Positions 11,177 to 23,502 of a stretch of DNA of 64,000 nucleotides are shown in pieces. The notes beneath the pieces are model-generated. The model did not search any database and was not told where the DNA came from. It saw nothing but the letters and a program-made list of their open reading frames with translations. Source of the DNA: Eonycteris spelaea (Eukaryota > Chordata > Mammalia > Chiroptera > Pteropodidae). The stretch lies in the NCBI GenBank assembly GCA_003508835.1, contig PUFA01000022.1, forward strand, positions 2,666,001-2,730,000, read 5' to 3'. Within the stretch, counting starts at the first letter, position 1. Every line of letters begins with the position of its first letter. The position numbers and the translations under genes were made by a program.

Positions 11177-12487
11177 GTAAAATTAAGAAAAATAGCATTG
11201 AATGGGCTAAACTCAACATCTGCTTTACAAGGAGAGAACAAAAAGCTGGGGTCAATTAAAAGGGATCCAAAAGCCAAGTGCCACTGCCCAACCACACCCT
11301 CAGCCATCAGATCCCACCAGAAACAACACGGCCTTAGGGGAGAGTCACGGAAACCTGTGTCAGCTTTAGGGACGTGCAAGCTGGAGGGGTACAGGTTTCT
11401 CCACCGCTATGATGACCTAGGGAGTTTGGAGGTGATAGTTCCAATCGTATGTGCACTTAATTTGCCAGCCTGGCCCCTGGAGAAACTGGCTGGGGCCTTG
11501 AGGAGGAGTTCAGACTACTGTAGTCCTAATCAAACATCTCCAATTGTTACTGTTGTGCCAAAGAGTTTCTTGCAAGAGTAGATAAATTAGGCCTCAGTTA
11601 CATGGCATAACAACCATTTAGCTGGTGAGAGTATTTTATCCATTCCAATAAAAAAAGAATGACAACAACTCACATTATAGTGAGATGAACAAAAATATCT
11701 GTTTATAGTTTTCCTCAGAGTTATGTTAATGCTCTGCCTTCCATCAAAAAATAGTACGAAGAGATCTGGACGACCTGACTACCCCAAATATGACAGTGAT
11801 CATTGATATCGATGCCATCATGCTGACTGGGCAGGACATCAAGAGACGGCTCGCACACCGGAGACCTTGGTAATACGTGCGCTTCATGCATTGAGTATCA
11901 GGACTGAGGAAGACTGGGAGGCAGGTCACTGTAGTGAACCTTTAGTGGTGCAATAGGAGCCCCTGCTTGGCTCCTCTCTGTGCTGCAGCCCAGAAACTCA
12001 AGACTGACCTCAGCGTGAGCAATCCCAGGGCTCAGGCCATTCTCTCTCAGGGGTCATCGCCTTTGTTACCTCACGGCCGAGGTCCTGAAACTTAGTTTCA
12101 TAGATTTTTGTCTTTTTTTTTATTATTATTATTATTGTTTCTGGTGTAAACAATAAATCTACTCTCTGTTGCTCCATCTTGGGCAAAGTGGAAGTCTATT
12201 CTCATATATGTATTATATGCTTTTATCGCTGGCAAATTTTTAGAAGTTGCTCTACAGAAATTTCCCCCACAGTATCCAGAATTAAGATTTAAAGATATGC
12301 TTCAGGACAAACAACTGCTCTACTTTAAGAGACTCTTAGAATAAACCTCCGACTCTCTCCCGTGATACGTAAGCTGCCTGCCTCAGTGTGCTTAGTGCAG
12401 GTTACCTGACCTCACCTGCAGCCCCGCAGCTGCGCATCGCCACGGGCACTCTCTGATCCCGTCCCACACACAGGCACGCTTATGCAC
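11177..12487. other. Unclassified sequence, possibly old repeat; includes a short (ATT)n
   Basis: There is moderately GC-rich DNA at 11180-11580 with an open + frame of 127 codons (11198-11581) that starts within a few bases of the Tigger1 end and has no recognisable domain. The 11744-12010 part has a repeat-like flavour but I cannot assign a family. A T8 run followed by (ATT)n lies at 12113-12137. Confidence 0.35.
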
Positions 12488-12845
12488 GGAGCACTCACAC
12501 TTGCTGTTCTCTGTGCCTGGAATGCATTTCCTGGAGGGTTTGTCATGGTTGCCTGTCTTTTGTCACTCAGGTCTCAGTCCAAGTATTTCTTCCTCAGAAA
12601 GGCTTTCTCTAATCCTATCTAGCTAAGCTTGCATAACTAACTAGTGGCTCTATTACCCTGATTTATTTTACTTATACCACTTTTCCCTAAAGTATCTTAG
12701 TGAGCCACCCATATTCCCTTAGTGTATCAGTTCCACGAGAAATATGAATTTCATTTTATTGTTCATAGCTACATCTTCAGGTATAGATCAATGTCTATGG
12801 AATAGTAGTGCTCATTACATGCTTTGGGCACTGAGTAAATTAAGA
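12488..12845 (+). mobile_element. L2 LINE 3' region, sense
   Basis: Block order matches the L2 3' UTR: ctgttctctgtgcctggaat, gtctcagtccaagtatttct, ctcagaaaggctttctctaa, then a decayed form of the gcacttatcaca...cactgagtaaatt tail. Confidence 0.65.
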
Positions 12846-14139
12846 AAATAATGTAGGCAGCTAAAATATAAAACATGATGCATTCATCTTCCATTCCCCA
12901 GAGCTGTTAATAATTTAATGATGCTTTGCTTTATCCCTATTTGTAATTTAGAGAGGTACCCTATATGCTTAAAAAACGTCCTATATTATTGAACACCCTC
13001 ACAAAAAATAATATATTACTATAAAATAGTTATGTCTGTATAATCTGTTATGTTACAGTAGAAAGGAAATAAGTTAACATGCAAATGCTATAAGGATTAA
13101 AAATAGCATTTTCTTTTGCACTACCTAAAAATGTGTCTCTGGTATTAAAGAGTAGAATATTCAGAAACTTTATATGTATATAGAGTATTTATTATTCCCT
13201 ATTACATCTCCTTTACATAACTATAATTCCTACTACTGCTCACTAACAAACCAACCTTTAAATGGAGGAAGAAATGTAGCTATACGCTTTTGTTGCTTTA
13301 AAAATTTATGATTGAAAAACTCCGACCAAAGTATCTATTAAACATAAACCTTAGTGATATATTAAAAAGCTATAGCTATAGTACATCGGTCTTAGAAAAA
13401 TATTATTCTTGTCTTGTGGAAATAAGGGAAATGCAAAACAAGAAAATAGAGATATGTATGTAAATTTGTGCTTTTAGCTAGAAATTTGAGTTGAAAAGTC
13501 TTTCCTAATATAGAATAATGGTTTTTGTATTGGGGAAGGGGAGCGCTGTTATAGCCTTTTATGCAAAACAGATTCCATAATGTGGACAAGCATAAATTGA
13601 ATAAGCCTTCTTTCAACTCATTATAAAGCAACATTAATGTGCTCATAAAACAGTAACTTCACACACTACAAACTCCAAAACAATTTCCATTTCAACCAGC
13701 TCGGGTCTTCTTTGTCCTCCGGTTTTGCTAGGCATCAGCCCTGAATCTAATAAATGGTACATAATTTTCTATATGTTGAATCGTACATGTTCCACGTTTA
13801 GCAAAATGTATGTGTGTCCCCTGACGATTTCTTCGTATATATTTACATATGATTGTTTTCTCAAAGGAACTACTTACTTTTCCAGAGAAAAGTGGTGTAG
13901 ATAGAAATATTTCTTGTACACAGATAATGATCTTCATACTTAACAAATGTTGCAACTGAAGTTTTAGCATGGGGTAACCCATAATTAAATTTATTAATGG
14001 TACGAACAACCTGGTTTGTAAGGAATGGGTTAATTGCTGTTGGCAAGTATTTCTGAATCCTGAACTGCAGGATTATATGTACTTGCATAAGCAAGGCCAG
14101 GGAACCCACTGTGTTTCCTACCTAAATGATTAGGACAAA
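12846..14139. other. AT-rich unique DNA, no gene recognised
   Basis: Only short frames (up to 93 codons on the - strand at 13728-14009) are present. The 13700-14100 part is less AT-rich, shows no repeat signature and may be conserved noncoding sequence, which cannot be judged from one species. Confidence 0.35.
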
Positions 14140-15236
14140 TAAGAATATTTTCTCTGTGGGCAAGCCCCCTCTCAAGAAGGAAGAGAAAGGATTCCTGCAT
14201 AAAGGTCTGAGCTGGCGAACAGTCCCTGTGGTAGGACAGCCTTCCCCACCCAGCACACAGGCCTATTCCATCTGTGGCTCCTACATATCCTAGGATGTTT
14301 TCTCAATGGCTTACCAGCAGTAAACTATTAGAATGAGAAATGGTGGGCAAGCAGTTTTCTTTTACAGTGTAATCCAGAGTTTACATAAGTCATTTTGTTC
14401 ACACCTCTTTGTTAACAGCTTAGTCGCCTGGCCACAAATAGCCATAAAGAAAGTTGTGTAGGTGTGATGCTGTGAAATATGTATCTGGTCTTTGTGTACC
14501 TGGCACAGAGCTCCTAAAACCCTTGGAATTTCCTAAGTGATAAGAGCAAATAAAGTTTCTTTGTTACTGAGGTGACCTTTGGACTGCAGTTTGGGACAGG
14601 GTGGGCTGGTTGCAAGGAGAATCAATAATGTCATTAGAGGGTTTGGAACTTTCAGTCCCACCTCCCTGACCTACTGGGAAAAGAGAGGGAAGAGGCGCTA
14701 GAGGTCAAATCGATCAATCTCCAATAGCCAATGAGTTAATCGATCATGTCTATAGAATTAAGCCTTTATAAAAAAAAAAAAAATAGAAGAATAGGGTTCA
14801 GAGAGCTTCCCGGTTGGGGAATATGTGGATATTTGAGAAGAACAGTGTACTTGAATAGGATATGGAAGCTCTGTGCCCTTTCCTCATACCTCGCCCTATG
14901 CGTATTTATCGTCTGGCTGTTCCTGAGTTATATCCTTTTATAATGAACTGATAATCTAGTAAGTAAAATGTGTCTCTGAGTTCTATGAGCTGCTCTAGCA
15001 TATTAATAGAACTCAAGAATATGGTTGGAATCTCTGATCTATAGCTCACAGGTAAGAAGCACATAGCTCGACCTGGACTTAAGACTGACATCAGAAGAAG
15101 AGAGAAGTCTTGTGGACTAAACCTTTAACTTATGCAATCTGATGCTGTTGCAGGGTAAATACTCAGAATTGAGTTGAATTGTAGAATACACCCCTGATGT
15201 CCAGAGAATTGCTTGCTTGGTGTGGGGAACCCACAC
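14140..15236 (+). mobile_element. Probable ancient retroviral LTR, sense
   Basis: I recognise a continuous series of blocks from an old mammalian LTR: aatatgtatctggtctttgt, then ccaatgagttaatcgatcat, then a TATA-like cctttataaaa before an A run (14762-14783), then gggttcagagagcttcccgg, then ctgttcctgagttatatcct, then atctagtaagtaaaatgtgt, ending near ttgcttggtgtggggaaccc. The family name is not certain. No coding region flanks it, so it would be a solitary LTR. The 5' edge is the least secure. Confidence 0.5.
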
Positions 15237-18119
15237 TACCCACAATTAAAATTAGGATCAAGACCTTTCAGTTGGCTTTTCATTTTATAAGAATTTAAGA
15301 ATAGAATTTATTTCTATATACTATATACTAATCCTCAAAGTCCCAAAGAATACTACATTTGCTTAATCTATTGTTTCCTGAATCTATTGTTTCACAAAAT
15401 TTTATTTAACATACAGTTAGAGTCCTGATACTGAAAGATATCCTAACAAATGCACCAAAACTTATTCCGTTTCAAAAAATGAGAAGTGGGAGAAACAGTT
15501 TGAATTGTGAAGGATACTATGAGTCCATTCCATAAGCAATGGATAAATTAAAAATGAAGACACTCTTAATTGTTAAGATGCTGAACACACCATACTATTT
15601 CTTCTCAGTTTATAGCTTGAGCTCTTTCGTATCTGCCTGCTCCCTAATTGTTGATGACAGGTTCCATCATCAGCCCACTTCTCTTTACTCTGTGTATATT
15701 TTCCCCTTATAATATGTTCTATATTCCTGTTGCCAACTGCTAGTTATATACTAATATAATATGATACCTGAAAAAAACTTGAAAAGTAGGCCACTTTTGT
15801 TTCTACATGTGAAGGGGCCAAATCACCCCTTACCAGGTCTTTAACATGAAAAATTATTTGAATGGTCTCCACTGATTACATAAATCTTATTCAACTAGGC
15901 ATGCAATGCCTTTATAAATGTTCACTAAAATATGTATATCATTTTGGGATGGATATATACATGTGAATATATTCTATATAAACAGCACCCAAAACATTGT
16001 ATTGAGATGTATATATGTTCTATGAAGTTGGAGTATTTAAAATAAAGAGATCAACCAGGGAAAGGTTAAACAGGAAGATTTTCTGCTAAGGTTCTTCAGC
16101 TGCAAGTAGCAGAAAAGAACTTGAGAAAGCAGTTAGGAATGTTGTTAAAAGAAAATTGAATAACCTCATGGAATCCACGCAGGAGCTAATCTACTTACGA
16201 AGGTTCAGAAAGGGTAGAAATACAAGATGTTTAAAGGGTCTTAGCTATAGAAAGCCCTACATTGCCACGTCCTAGAAAGGTCATAGTCCTGCTTTACTCC
16301 CAAATCATACCCAGACATTGCTCAGGAGATCAAAACGCCAAACTCCTGGGAGAAAGAATCTTATTGGCTCTGCTTGATTCAGGTGTCTACTGCTAGGCAA
16401 ATCAGCTCCAGCTGGGAAGGGTCATCCAGCATGAACATGGCTGCTTACAGACCACTCAATGGGTCCACTGGGTAATTCTTAGATACAGGGGACGTAGCAT
16501 CACAATATCAAAGCTCTTCTCTATTATTTGTATATTGATTCATCCATAAATCTCTACTGAAACTAGCCTAGTGCCATTTTCACAGTATAAACACACTGAA
16601 TTCATACTGTTTCCCTTTCCTCCATTTTATCCTTAAGACCTGTAATGTATCACACAATCACTACTCAAGCACAGAACTTGGAACACTAATTGTGCTGTTC
16701 TCATTTTAGAAATTTCTTAAAATCAGTTAAAGTTAAATTAATCTAATGTATTTTGATATAATTGTTATTCAAAAAGTGTTGAGTTTATTTTTCAAGTTAA
16801 AGTAAGTTGCAGCCATTGGGATAAGCTTCTTATAAAATTATTAAAATAATACTATCTGAGTGACATGCAGTGGTGAGGTTTAGCTTTACTGTTATGAAAA
16901 GAGTTTGGTCTTTGTTTAGTTGTGTTTTGTGTTTTGAAAGATTCTAATTATACCCATTCAGCTCTCTTTGTCTGCCTCTTTAAGGAATCTCCAAAGTTGA
17001 GTGAAATATGAATGAAATCTACAGCATGTTGCTTATAATACACAAATATTCTGAAAAATTTTAAAGTAGCTTATTTCTTTAGCTTTCATGCTTTTAAAAG
17101 TCTATTTGTTCAGAAATTTATTTTTTATAAAAGCTAATATGTTATACCATAGTTAGAATCAAACATAAAGCATAACTTGATCAAGACACTTTTATGTAAT
17201 TTTCTCGAGAATATACGAAACTATATAACTAGTTTTATTAACACCAACTATAGTATTATTACTAAAGGTAAATGCAAAACCTAATTCTTGCTTTCCCTGT
17301 CTCCCCCAACTCACAACACTCTATATTTTCAGAGTGAAATGGTTTGATTTGAATTGCAAATCTTATCACATATAGTTTTATTCTTTTCTATCAGGATGAG
17401 TGACAGTGGTATATAAGAGTTAACAAACCTTATCCAGTTTTAAATACATTTCTGGTATTGAAAGCTAACAGAGCTGAAAGTTGAATGGGAGAAAGCTCAG
17501 CTCCTGTATTCACTCTTTTATTTGGGTTCTGAAAGAGCCTGATGGAAGAAACCTGATAGAAATGTCACGGCATTACTAAATAGATCGAAGGCCAAGGTGG
17601 GAAAATAAAAGGTTGGCTTTGTTGCGTTTTTTGTCATTTTATAAGGAATGGATAGTGCTTTCAAAATGAGGGCCCGGGGCTATGCATGTCCTTTAATTTC
17701 TCAGACCCTGAGAAGAAGCGAGTCCATCCCTCAATGGTCCACTGAAAGAAGCCTTTAAAGAAACTCCATGTTCCAAGAACACACATCCCTTGTGAGGATG
17801 ACAGCAAAATGGGGGGAATCTAAATTAAGGAGGCATATATCCCTGCACATGGGAATATCCAACACCCGCTTGAGAGCGGATCCAGGAAGACACATCTGCA
17901 TGACCACCCTGAAACTTGCTTTCTCTGTTTTGTGCTTCGTTTCACAGGAACATGGGGTTCATCTTTAAATTGGGTGTGAAGTACAGTGATAATATGGGCA
18001 TCACGGGAGTTAGCTACATTATTAACTAACATACAAGTCAAACAAGTAAAATTTGTACATTCTGATAATTCCTAGAAAACAGCAACTTGTTTCTCGTTTG
18101 CAGCCACAAAGTATTGCGG
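15237..18119. other. AT-rich DNA, no gene recognised; old unclassified repeat likely at about 16060-16500
   Basis: The 16060-16500 part has blocks such as ggctctgcttgattcaggtg and atggctgcttacagaccact that look like an old dispersed repeat that I cannot name. The rest shows nothing. A 66-codon + frame at 17768-17968 has no support. Confidence 0.35.
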
Positions 18120-18310
18120 AAAAGCAAGGTCTTTGGAGTGGTCAGTCTCGAGGGAGTGGCCTCACTTCATTTCTAACTTTCTACCTTTGGCAGATTGGCT
18201 GACTTTTTAAGTCTCAGTTTCTGCTCTTGTTGAATAAAGATCGTAATGAGGAATATATGGAACCCTCTGGAAGTTTAATTGAAATAACATAGGAAAAACA
18301 TCAGTAGAAA
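18120..18310 (+). mobile_element. MIR-like SINE, sense
   Basis: Order resembles MIR: a ctttctacctttggcagatt block, a remnant of the ctcagtttctgctcttgttg segment, then aatgaggaatatatgg. Confidence 0.45.
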
Positions 18311-18989
18311 TTATACTCTCTGTAGGGATTAATTTCCTTTTCCCCAATGAAATTAATTGGGTTCTAACGGAGATGGTTTCATTTATTTTGAGGTTTTTTT
18401 TTAAAAACTGAGGTCAACAATGATAGAAGGTTAATCATTTCTTTTTACATAGTAATAATTGTTAGTGACTAAGTAAAAGTAAAAATTTGGAGTTCAATTC
18501 TTAGGCAGAATAAAGGCTGTATTTCAATCTTTCTTTAGTGAAATTTTAAGGGGCAGGATACACTTAATATACATTTGTCTTACAATATGATAATATCTGA
18601 CAATACAGCATTTTTTGCCTTATAGTGTAGCATCACCATTGATATTGAAATGATACAATATTTTAGATTGAGGAAACAGAACAGCTATAGCTTTAACCTA
18701 ACATGAGGTAAGAAAATAAGTGGTGGAGATATTAGCTCTACAATTTAAATAAAATAATACCTGTAAACAAGTACCTACATATCTCTGTTTTCCTGGGATA
18801 GTCCTGGGTTACCTTTGAAAAACCAACACTATTATTAATAAAGCCTGCTTCATTTTTAAAAGAAAATCGCTAATATAATTATTAGAAGAAAACATATTTC
18901 TGTTATAAACTGATGGGAGGGCTTTTTATGACTTAATAAATTCAACCATATTTAAAAGAAATGATATGGAAAACTACCCTAAACAAAGT
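18311..18989. other. AT-rich DNA, nothing recognised
   Basis: No gene or repeat can be assigned. Confidence 0.5.
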
Positions 18990-19625
18990 CAAATAAATAA
19001 ATAATGGGAAAAAATATGTGCAACATATAGCACAGATAAAGAACTAATATATAAAAGACTTAAAAACAGAAGGAAAAAAAGATTAAATCTTTAACTGACT
19101 AAAAGGGCAAAGTAATGAACAGTTTATAAAAAAAAGATATATGAAAACTTCCTTAAACGTATTAAAAGATGCTCACTTTCACTCCTATGAAGAGACATAC
19201 AAGTTAAATCTAGCTCAAGATATCACTTTCACCCAAGAAATTTGCAAACATTTGAAAGCCTGCCACGACCTTCTGCTGGTGAATCTGTGGGGGAACGGGC
19301 CTCTCACACCGCTGGAGAGAGCCACAGAGGGCACCACGCCATTCCCAGGGCTTAACGGAAGCTATGGCTCCACAAGCGTAAAATGTCATGTGAGCAGATT
19401 TATTCACTGATGTATTTATTATCTGTCTTAACCAAATACTGGAGACAAACTCACACAATGGATTCCTGTGGAAAAACAAACATGTGGAATCTCTGTAAAC
19501 CACCGTGGAGTGGTTCCCAAGATACACTGCAAAGTGAAAAACAAAGTGGAAACACTGCTCCATACCTCACCATTTTCTAAGGGAAAAAAGAAAAAGAAAG
19601 AAAAGGGCAATGTATGCACTTGTTA
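18990..19625 (+). mobile_element. Old L1 (L1M/HAL1 type) 3' UTR fragment, sense
   Basis: The L1M 3' order is seen: tgtgcaacatatagcacaga / aagaactaatatataaaaga, then gggcaaagtaatgaacagtt, then aaagatgctcactttcactc, then ggaacgggcctctcacaccg, then a late block with ctgcaaagtgaaaaacaaag and an A-rich end near 19580-19605. A segment in the middle appears deleted. Confidence 0.6.
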
Positions 19626-20176
19626 TTTTTGTGTAAAGCACCCTGAGAAGACTCAATCAGGATCACGCAAATCATTACCCAGAAGCAGCGGTAGGAAACA
19701 TTTTTCATATAATGCGACAGTGCTGACAGTGAGAATTCACTGAGTGTATCTTTAAACATGATTTTGGCTTTTGAACTATATTAATATTTCATATAGTCAA
19801 AAATAAAATCCTAAAGGACAAAATAATCAATTCCAAATCATATCTGAATAAAAACAAATAAAACTGACTATATTTCAAATTAATAACATACATAAGAAAT
19901 AAAATGAATTTAAGTAACTTTTGCATACAGCCCTTTGACAGCACACACTCTGCGGACAAAGACAATCTAAAGACAAATATCTAAGAATATCCTGAATGAC
20001 CATAGGGCAAAGTATTACTTAGTGTGTTTGTAGTTGTGGTATAAATGTAGTTAAATCTGAAAGTTCTTTGTGTGTGATGTTAGAGCACAGAGGCAAATAT
20101 ATTGATATTCTTTGAAATCAGGGACTCTGTGTGGAAGGAAGAAGATGACAAATATGTAATGCGAAAGGTGAGGAAG

Positions 20177-20180
<4 letters not shown>
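19626..20180. other. AT-rich DNA, nothing recognised
   Basis: No gene or repeat can be assigned up to the (GT)n tract. Confidence 0.5.

Positions 20181-20226
<46 letters not shown>
20181..20226 (+). repeat. (GT)23 microsatellite
   Basis: 46 bp of uninterrupted GT. It is likely to be polymorphic in length and capable of Z-DNA formation. Confidence 0.98.
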
Positions 20227-20227
<1 letters not shown>

Positions 20228-20399
20228 CTAGCTCTTTTGATTAAAAGAGGCTAGAAGCAATGACACACCATTAGCAATATGTTCATCTAGACCTCAGGCC
20301 TTGATTTTTAGGTACATTTCCCATGAAGAGGAACTAAGATGCCTTAAATGGCTGATTTCACCCTAGTAATTAAATAGCATCTATTGACTTGAGTTTGTA

Positions 20400-20570
20400 T
20401 CTTAGGTACACATTTTAAGCTGTGTGAACTTGGGTGAGTTGCACAATATATTTCTGCCACAATTTCCTCCATGATAAAAATGAGAATCATTGCAATAAAT
20501 AATATTTAAATAACCTTTGGTATTTGCCAGGCACTGTCCTAAAATCATTTCTGTTATTGTACTGGCTTAG
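20400..20570 (+). mobile_element. MIR SINE, sense
   Basis: The order agctgtgtgaacttgggtga, then tctgccacaatttcctccat, then aatgagaatcattgcaataa, then gccaggcactgtcctaaaat follows MIR. Confidence 0.55.
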
Positions 20571-20817
20571 GAAAAATGGTTAACATGAAATGCAGAAATT
20601 ACCCATTAAAAAATGATATATTTTAGTTATATATATTTAATCTATTATAAACATAACTTTAAAATATACATAAATCATGACAGGTAATATATTTCTTTAA
20701 CTTCAAAGGGATTTTGCAAATCAATAAAATACTATTAATGCCATAGAGGGAAAATGGGAAAGTAGATAAGAGGAACTTTGCATAAAATGAATGAAAATGG
20801 TTAAAATAAGTATGGAG

Positions 20818-20903
20818 AAAGTTTAAACTGACTAAAAAGTAAGGAAATAAAATTAGAAATAAAGTTTAAACTGACTAAAAAGTAAGGAAATAAAATTAGA
20901 AAT
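20818..20903 (+). repeat. Perfect 43-bp direct tandem duplication
   Basis: Copies 20818-20860 and 20861-20903 are identical over all 43 bases (each begins aaagtttaaactgactaaaa). Perfect identity in neutral DNA implies a recent event or an assembly artefact. Confidence 0.98.
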
Positions 20904-20984
20904 AAGTTATGTGTCATTTTCAATTGAACAAGTATTAATACAAGGTAAGAGTTAAAAGCTAGTTAGTATTAATGAGGGTGCACG

Positions 20985-21300
20985 TTAAAAACATGCTATA
21001 TATTAAGCACAACTCTACACTGGTACAAATTTCCAAGCAATTCATACAGAGATCTCAAAACTGTGTATAACGTTGACTAAATAATTACAGTTCTTAGAAT
21101 TTATCCCAAGTAAATAATCATGGTTTATGCCAAGGCAGTTACAATGATGTTTTACCCAACACTGATTATTATTACCAAAAACCTATAAACAATTTAAATA
21201 TTCCACAATGAACTTGAATTATTAAACATCAATACAGTGTAACACCAAGCAGCCATTCCCAATTGTTAAAGGAAATTATATTAATTTTACATTTTTACAT
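20985..21300 (+). mobile_element. Old L1 (L1M/HAL1 type) 3' fragment, sense
   Basis: Blocks such as ttctagaatttatcccaagt-like (21094-21113), aaataatcatggtttatgcc, then ataaacaatttaaatattcc and a terminal aagcagccattcccaattgt follow the L1M/HAL1 3' UTR. A decayed tail may extend to about 21500. Confidence 0.5.
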
Positions 21301-21499
21301 TTTAAATTATCTTAAAATTTTTAAATATAATCTCATTTTAAATGTTTTATAATACTAGAAAAAACACTAGAAATCTATATCACAAAGTGAAAAACACTTA
21401 TAGCTAAATCATAGTTTTAGAATGCCTCATCTTCTTTTTGGGTATGTGTATTTTTTAATTTTTTATAGTATACTTTTTCATGGTAATAAATGTATAATT

Positions 21500-21964
21500 T
21501 TTGATGCAATGAAGGCAACAAGATACAAAAACAGATTCAAATTATCATATACTATTTTCCAAGATCAAGTCTTCAGAAAAACACACTGAGGTTCTAATAT
21601 TTCCTCATCTTAGTCATACTACAGTGAACTTGCTCAGTGAACTTTAACTTTATATTAGAGCATCTTTCAGAGAGCTTCCTTAATGAGGAAAAGTAACTGA
21701 GTAACTTGAACAAATATTCAGGTATTGTAAGGAGAACTCACTCTGAAAGTGTTTTGAGCCAAGCAAAACTATTCTTTGTTCTTAATATGTTGTCTTAAAC
21801 TTTTCTTAGAGCTTAAAGAGGTGGCTGTTTTATTTGAGAAATTTTCTCATGTTTATAAGCTATCATATCAGGTGTCCTGGGGAATATTGTAACACTGAGA
21901 AAATATCAAAGATCATGGTCATTAGTTCTAAATCTCTAATGTGAGTCCTCCATTGAAAAAGTAT
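21500..21964. other. AT-rich DNA, nothing recognised
   Basis: No gene or repeat can be assigned. Confidence 0.5.
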
Positions 21965-22095
21965 TTAAGATTCTAAGTAAGACTTACTACATGTACCAGA
22001 ATATTAGCTCCATGAGGACAAGGTTTTGGCTTTTGTGCACTACTATGACCACTAAAATTTGATATACTGTTTTATACATTGTTTTATGATATTAC
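21965..22095 (+). mobile_element. L2 3' end fragment, sense
   Basis: A ttagctccatgaggacaagg block of the type seen in the L2 3' end (gagctccttgagggcaggga) is followed by diverged tail sequence. Confidence 0.35.
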
Positions 22096-22544
22096 TTCTT
22101 TTCCAGATTGTTGTGTCATTCTTTGCTCTTCTTATCCTACAGCTTAACATTTCTTTATAGTCCTGGTTATAATAGAGTCAAATGTAAAAGACGCAATTTA
22201 AATGTGGATGTTCTGTTACACTTTAGTCTTGAAATACTCCTAAACATGTATAGTTACAAGGCCACCTAATATTTTAATGAAGGATTCAATAATTTTAATA
22301 ATGCCTCCAGGTTTCAAGATACCTGAATTTTCAAACAATGGATAGCAGCATTTTGGGCATGTTCAGCATATAACTACTGATGTTTCAAACTTTATCCAGC
22401 TGGTGATATTTTTTGACTTTTGAATTAAAGCTGGGGTGGACTTACACATAATCTTGGAGAAACAAAAAGAACCGTCTCTTGGTCTATGAGAAAATAAATA
22501 ACTTCATCATCCAGAGTGATGGCGACAATAAGAATGCAAATCAT
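22096..22544. other. AT-rich DNA, nothing recognised
   Basis: No gene or repeat can be assigned. Confidence 0.5.
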
Positions 22545-22690
22545 CGCATCAGCATTTGGTGGCATCCTATGTTCCGGGCACTCTGCTCCATTCTAGTGTG
22601 ACCCGTAACACTCCTGGTCACTGTGGACGGCCACCTGTCCCGAGGAAATGACCTTAAATTCAGAGACGGTGTTAAATGAGGTTTGTGTCT
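22545..22690 (-). mobile_element. Possible MIR SINE, antisense
   Basis: ctatgttccgggcactctgc matches the antisense MIR 3' block (tatgtgccaggcactgtgct), with a later ccgaggaaatgaccttaaat remnant of the gatgaggaaactgag region. It is short and diverged. Confidence 0.3.
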
Positions 22691-22924
22691 TCTAATGTTA
22701 AATATGACATTTTGATCAATCTTCAGAAGAAAAGAAGTTGAAATGCATTCCAACATTTCTTTCACCAAGTTAAAATGTAAAATATTTTCCATTTTCCCCC
22801 ATAATCTCTTAGAAATACAGATCCACACTATGGGACAGACAATCACTCTGGAAGAGGTTTTCCCAAGAAACATCACAAAACTCCCCAAAGTTTAGGGTAA
22901 GGTCGACCTGGTCGGAGGTACTTA

Positions 22925-23150
22925 CAGCACAGGCTCTGTCCTCCTCCATTTGTGACACACTGGGGAAATTACCTAATCTCCCAGTGCCTCAGGGTTTTTA
23001 ACAGAATAGGAATTACCTGTTCTATCAGTTTAATTTAGCTGTGAAACCAATGATCATAAACTTAGCAGCTTAAAACAATACTCATTGTAGTACCTTATCT
23101 GGCACCTATTAGATAACAAATACATGTAGACAGTTGTTATTTCTATTACT
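22925..23150 (+). mobile_element. MIR-like SINE, sense, interrupted
   Basis: A ctgggg-aaattacctaatct block followed by cagtgcctcagggtttttaa, and a tail with tatctggcacctattagata, fit MIR. The middle (about 23027-23085) contains aaacttagcagcttaaaaca, a typical MaLR LTR terminal motif, suggesting a nested or rearranged fragment. Confidence 0.45.
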
Positions 23151-23274
23151 GTTAGAGGTTTATTTGGATTTAGGTACTGAATAAAGAAGTACAAATGAAA
23201 TTAATCGGTCAGAGTGCGTAAGCATGATTCATGCAATTAAAGATGTGGTGTGAGATTTATTTTCTAAAATAAAA

Positions 23275-23502
23275 CAGGGGGTTGGAAACATTTTCTCTAC
23301 AGGGCCAAATAGTATAGTAAATATTTCAGACGTTGCAGGCCATATGGTTTTTATCGCAACTCCTGAACGCTGCTGTGGCCGAAGCATGAAGCAGCCGGGG
23401 TAAACATATAAACGCACGGGGTGGCCATGCTCCAACAGAACTTTATTTACAAAATCGGGCGGCAGCCAGATCTGGCCCTGGAACTGCAGTGTGTCCGCCC
23501 TG
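23275..23502 (-). mobile_element. Non-autonomous hAT-type DNA transposon with terminal inverted repeats
   Basis: A 228-bp element starts CAGGGGGTTGGAAAC and ends with GTGTCCGCCCTG, decayed inverse of each other. Internal blocks (agggccaaatagtatagtaa, gcaggccatatggtttttat, aactttatttacaaaatcgg) match a common mammalian short hAT element in antisense. No clear 8-bp target duplication is visible. The short frames inside are not genes. Confidence 0.75.
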
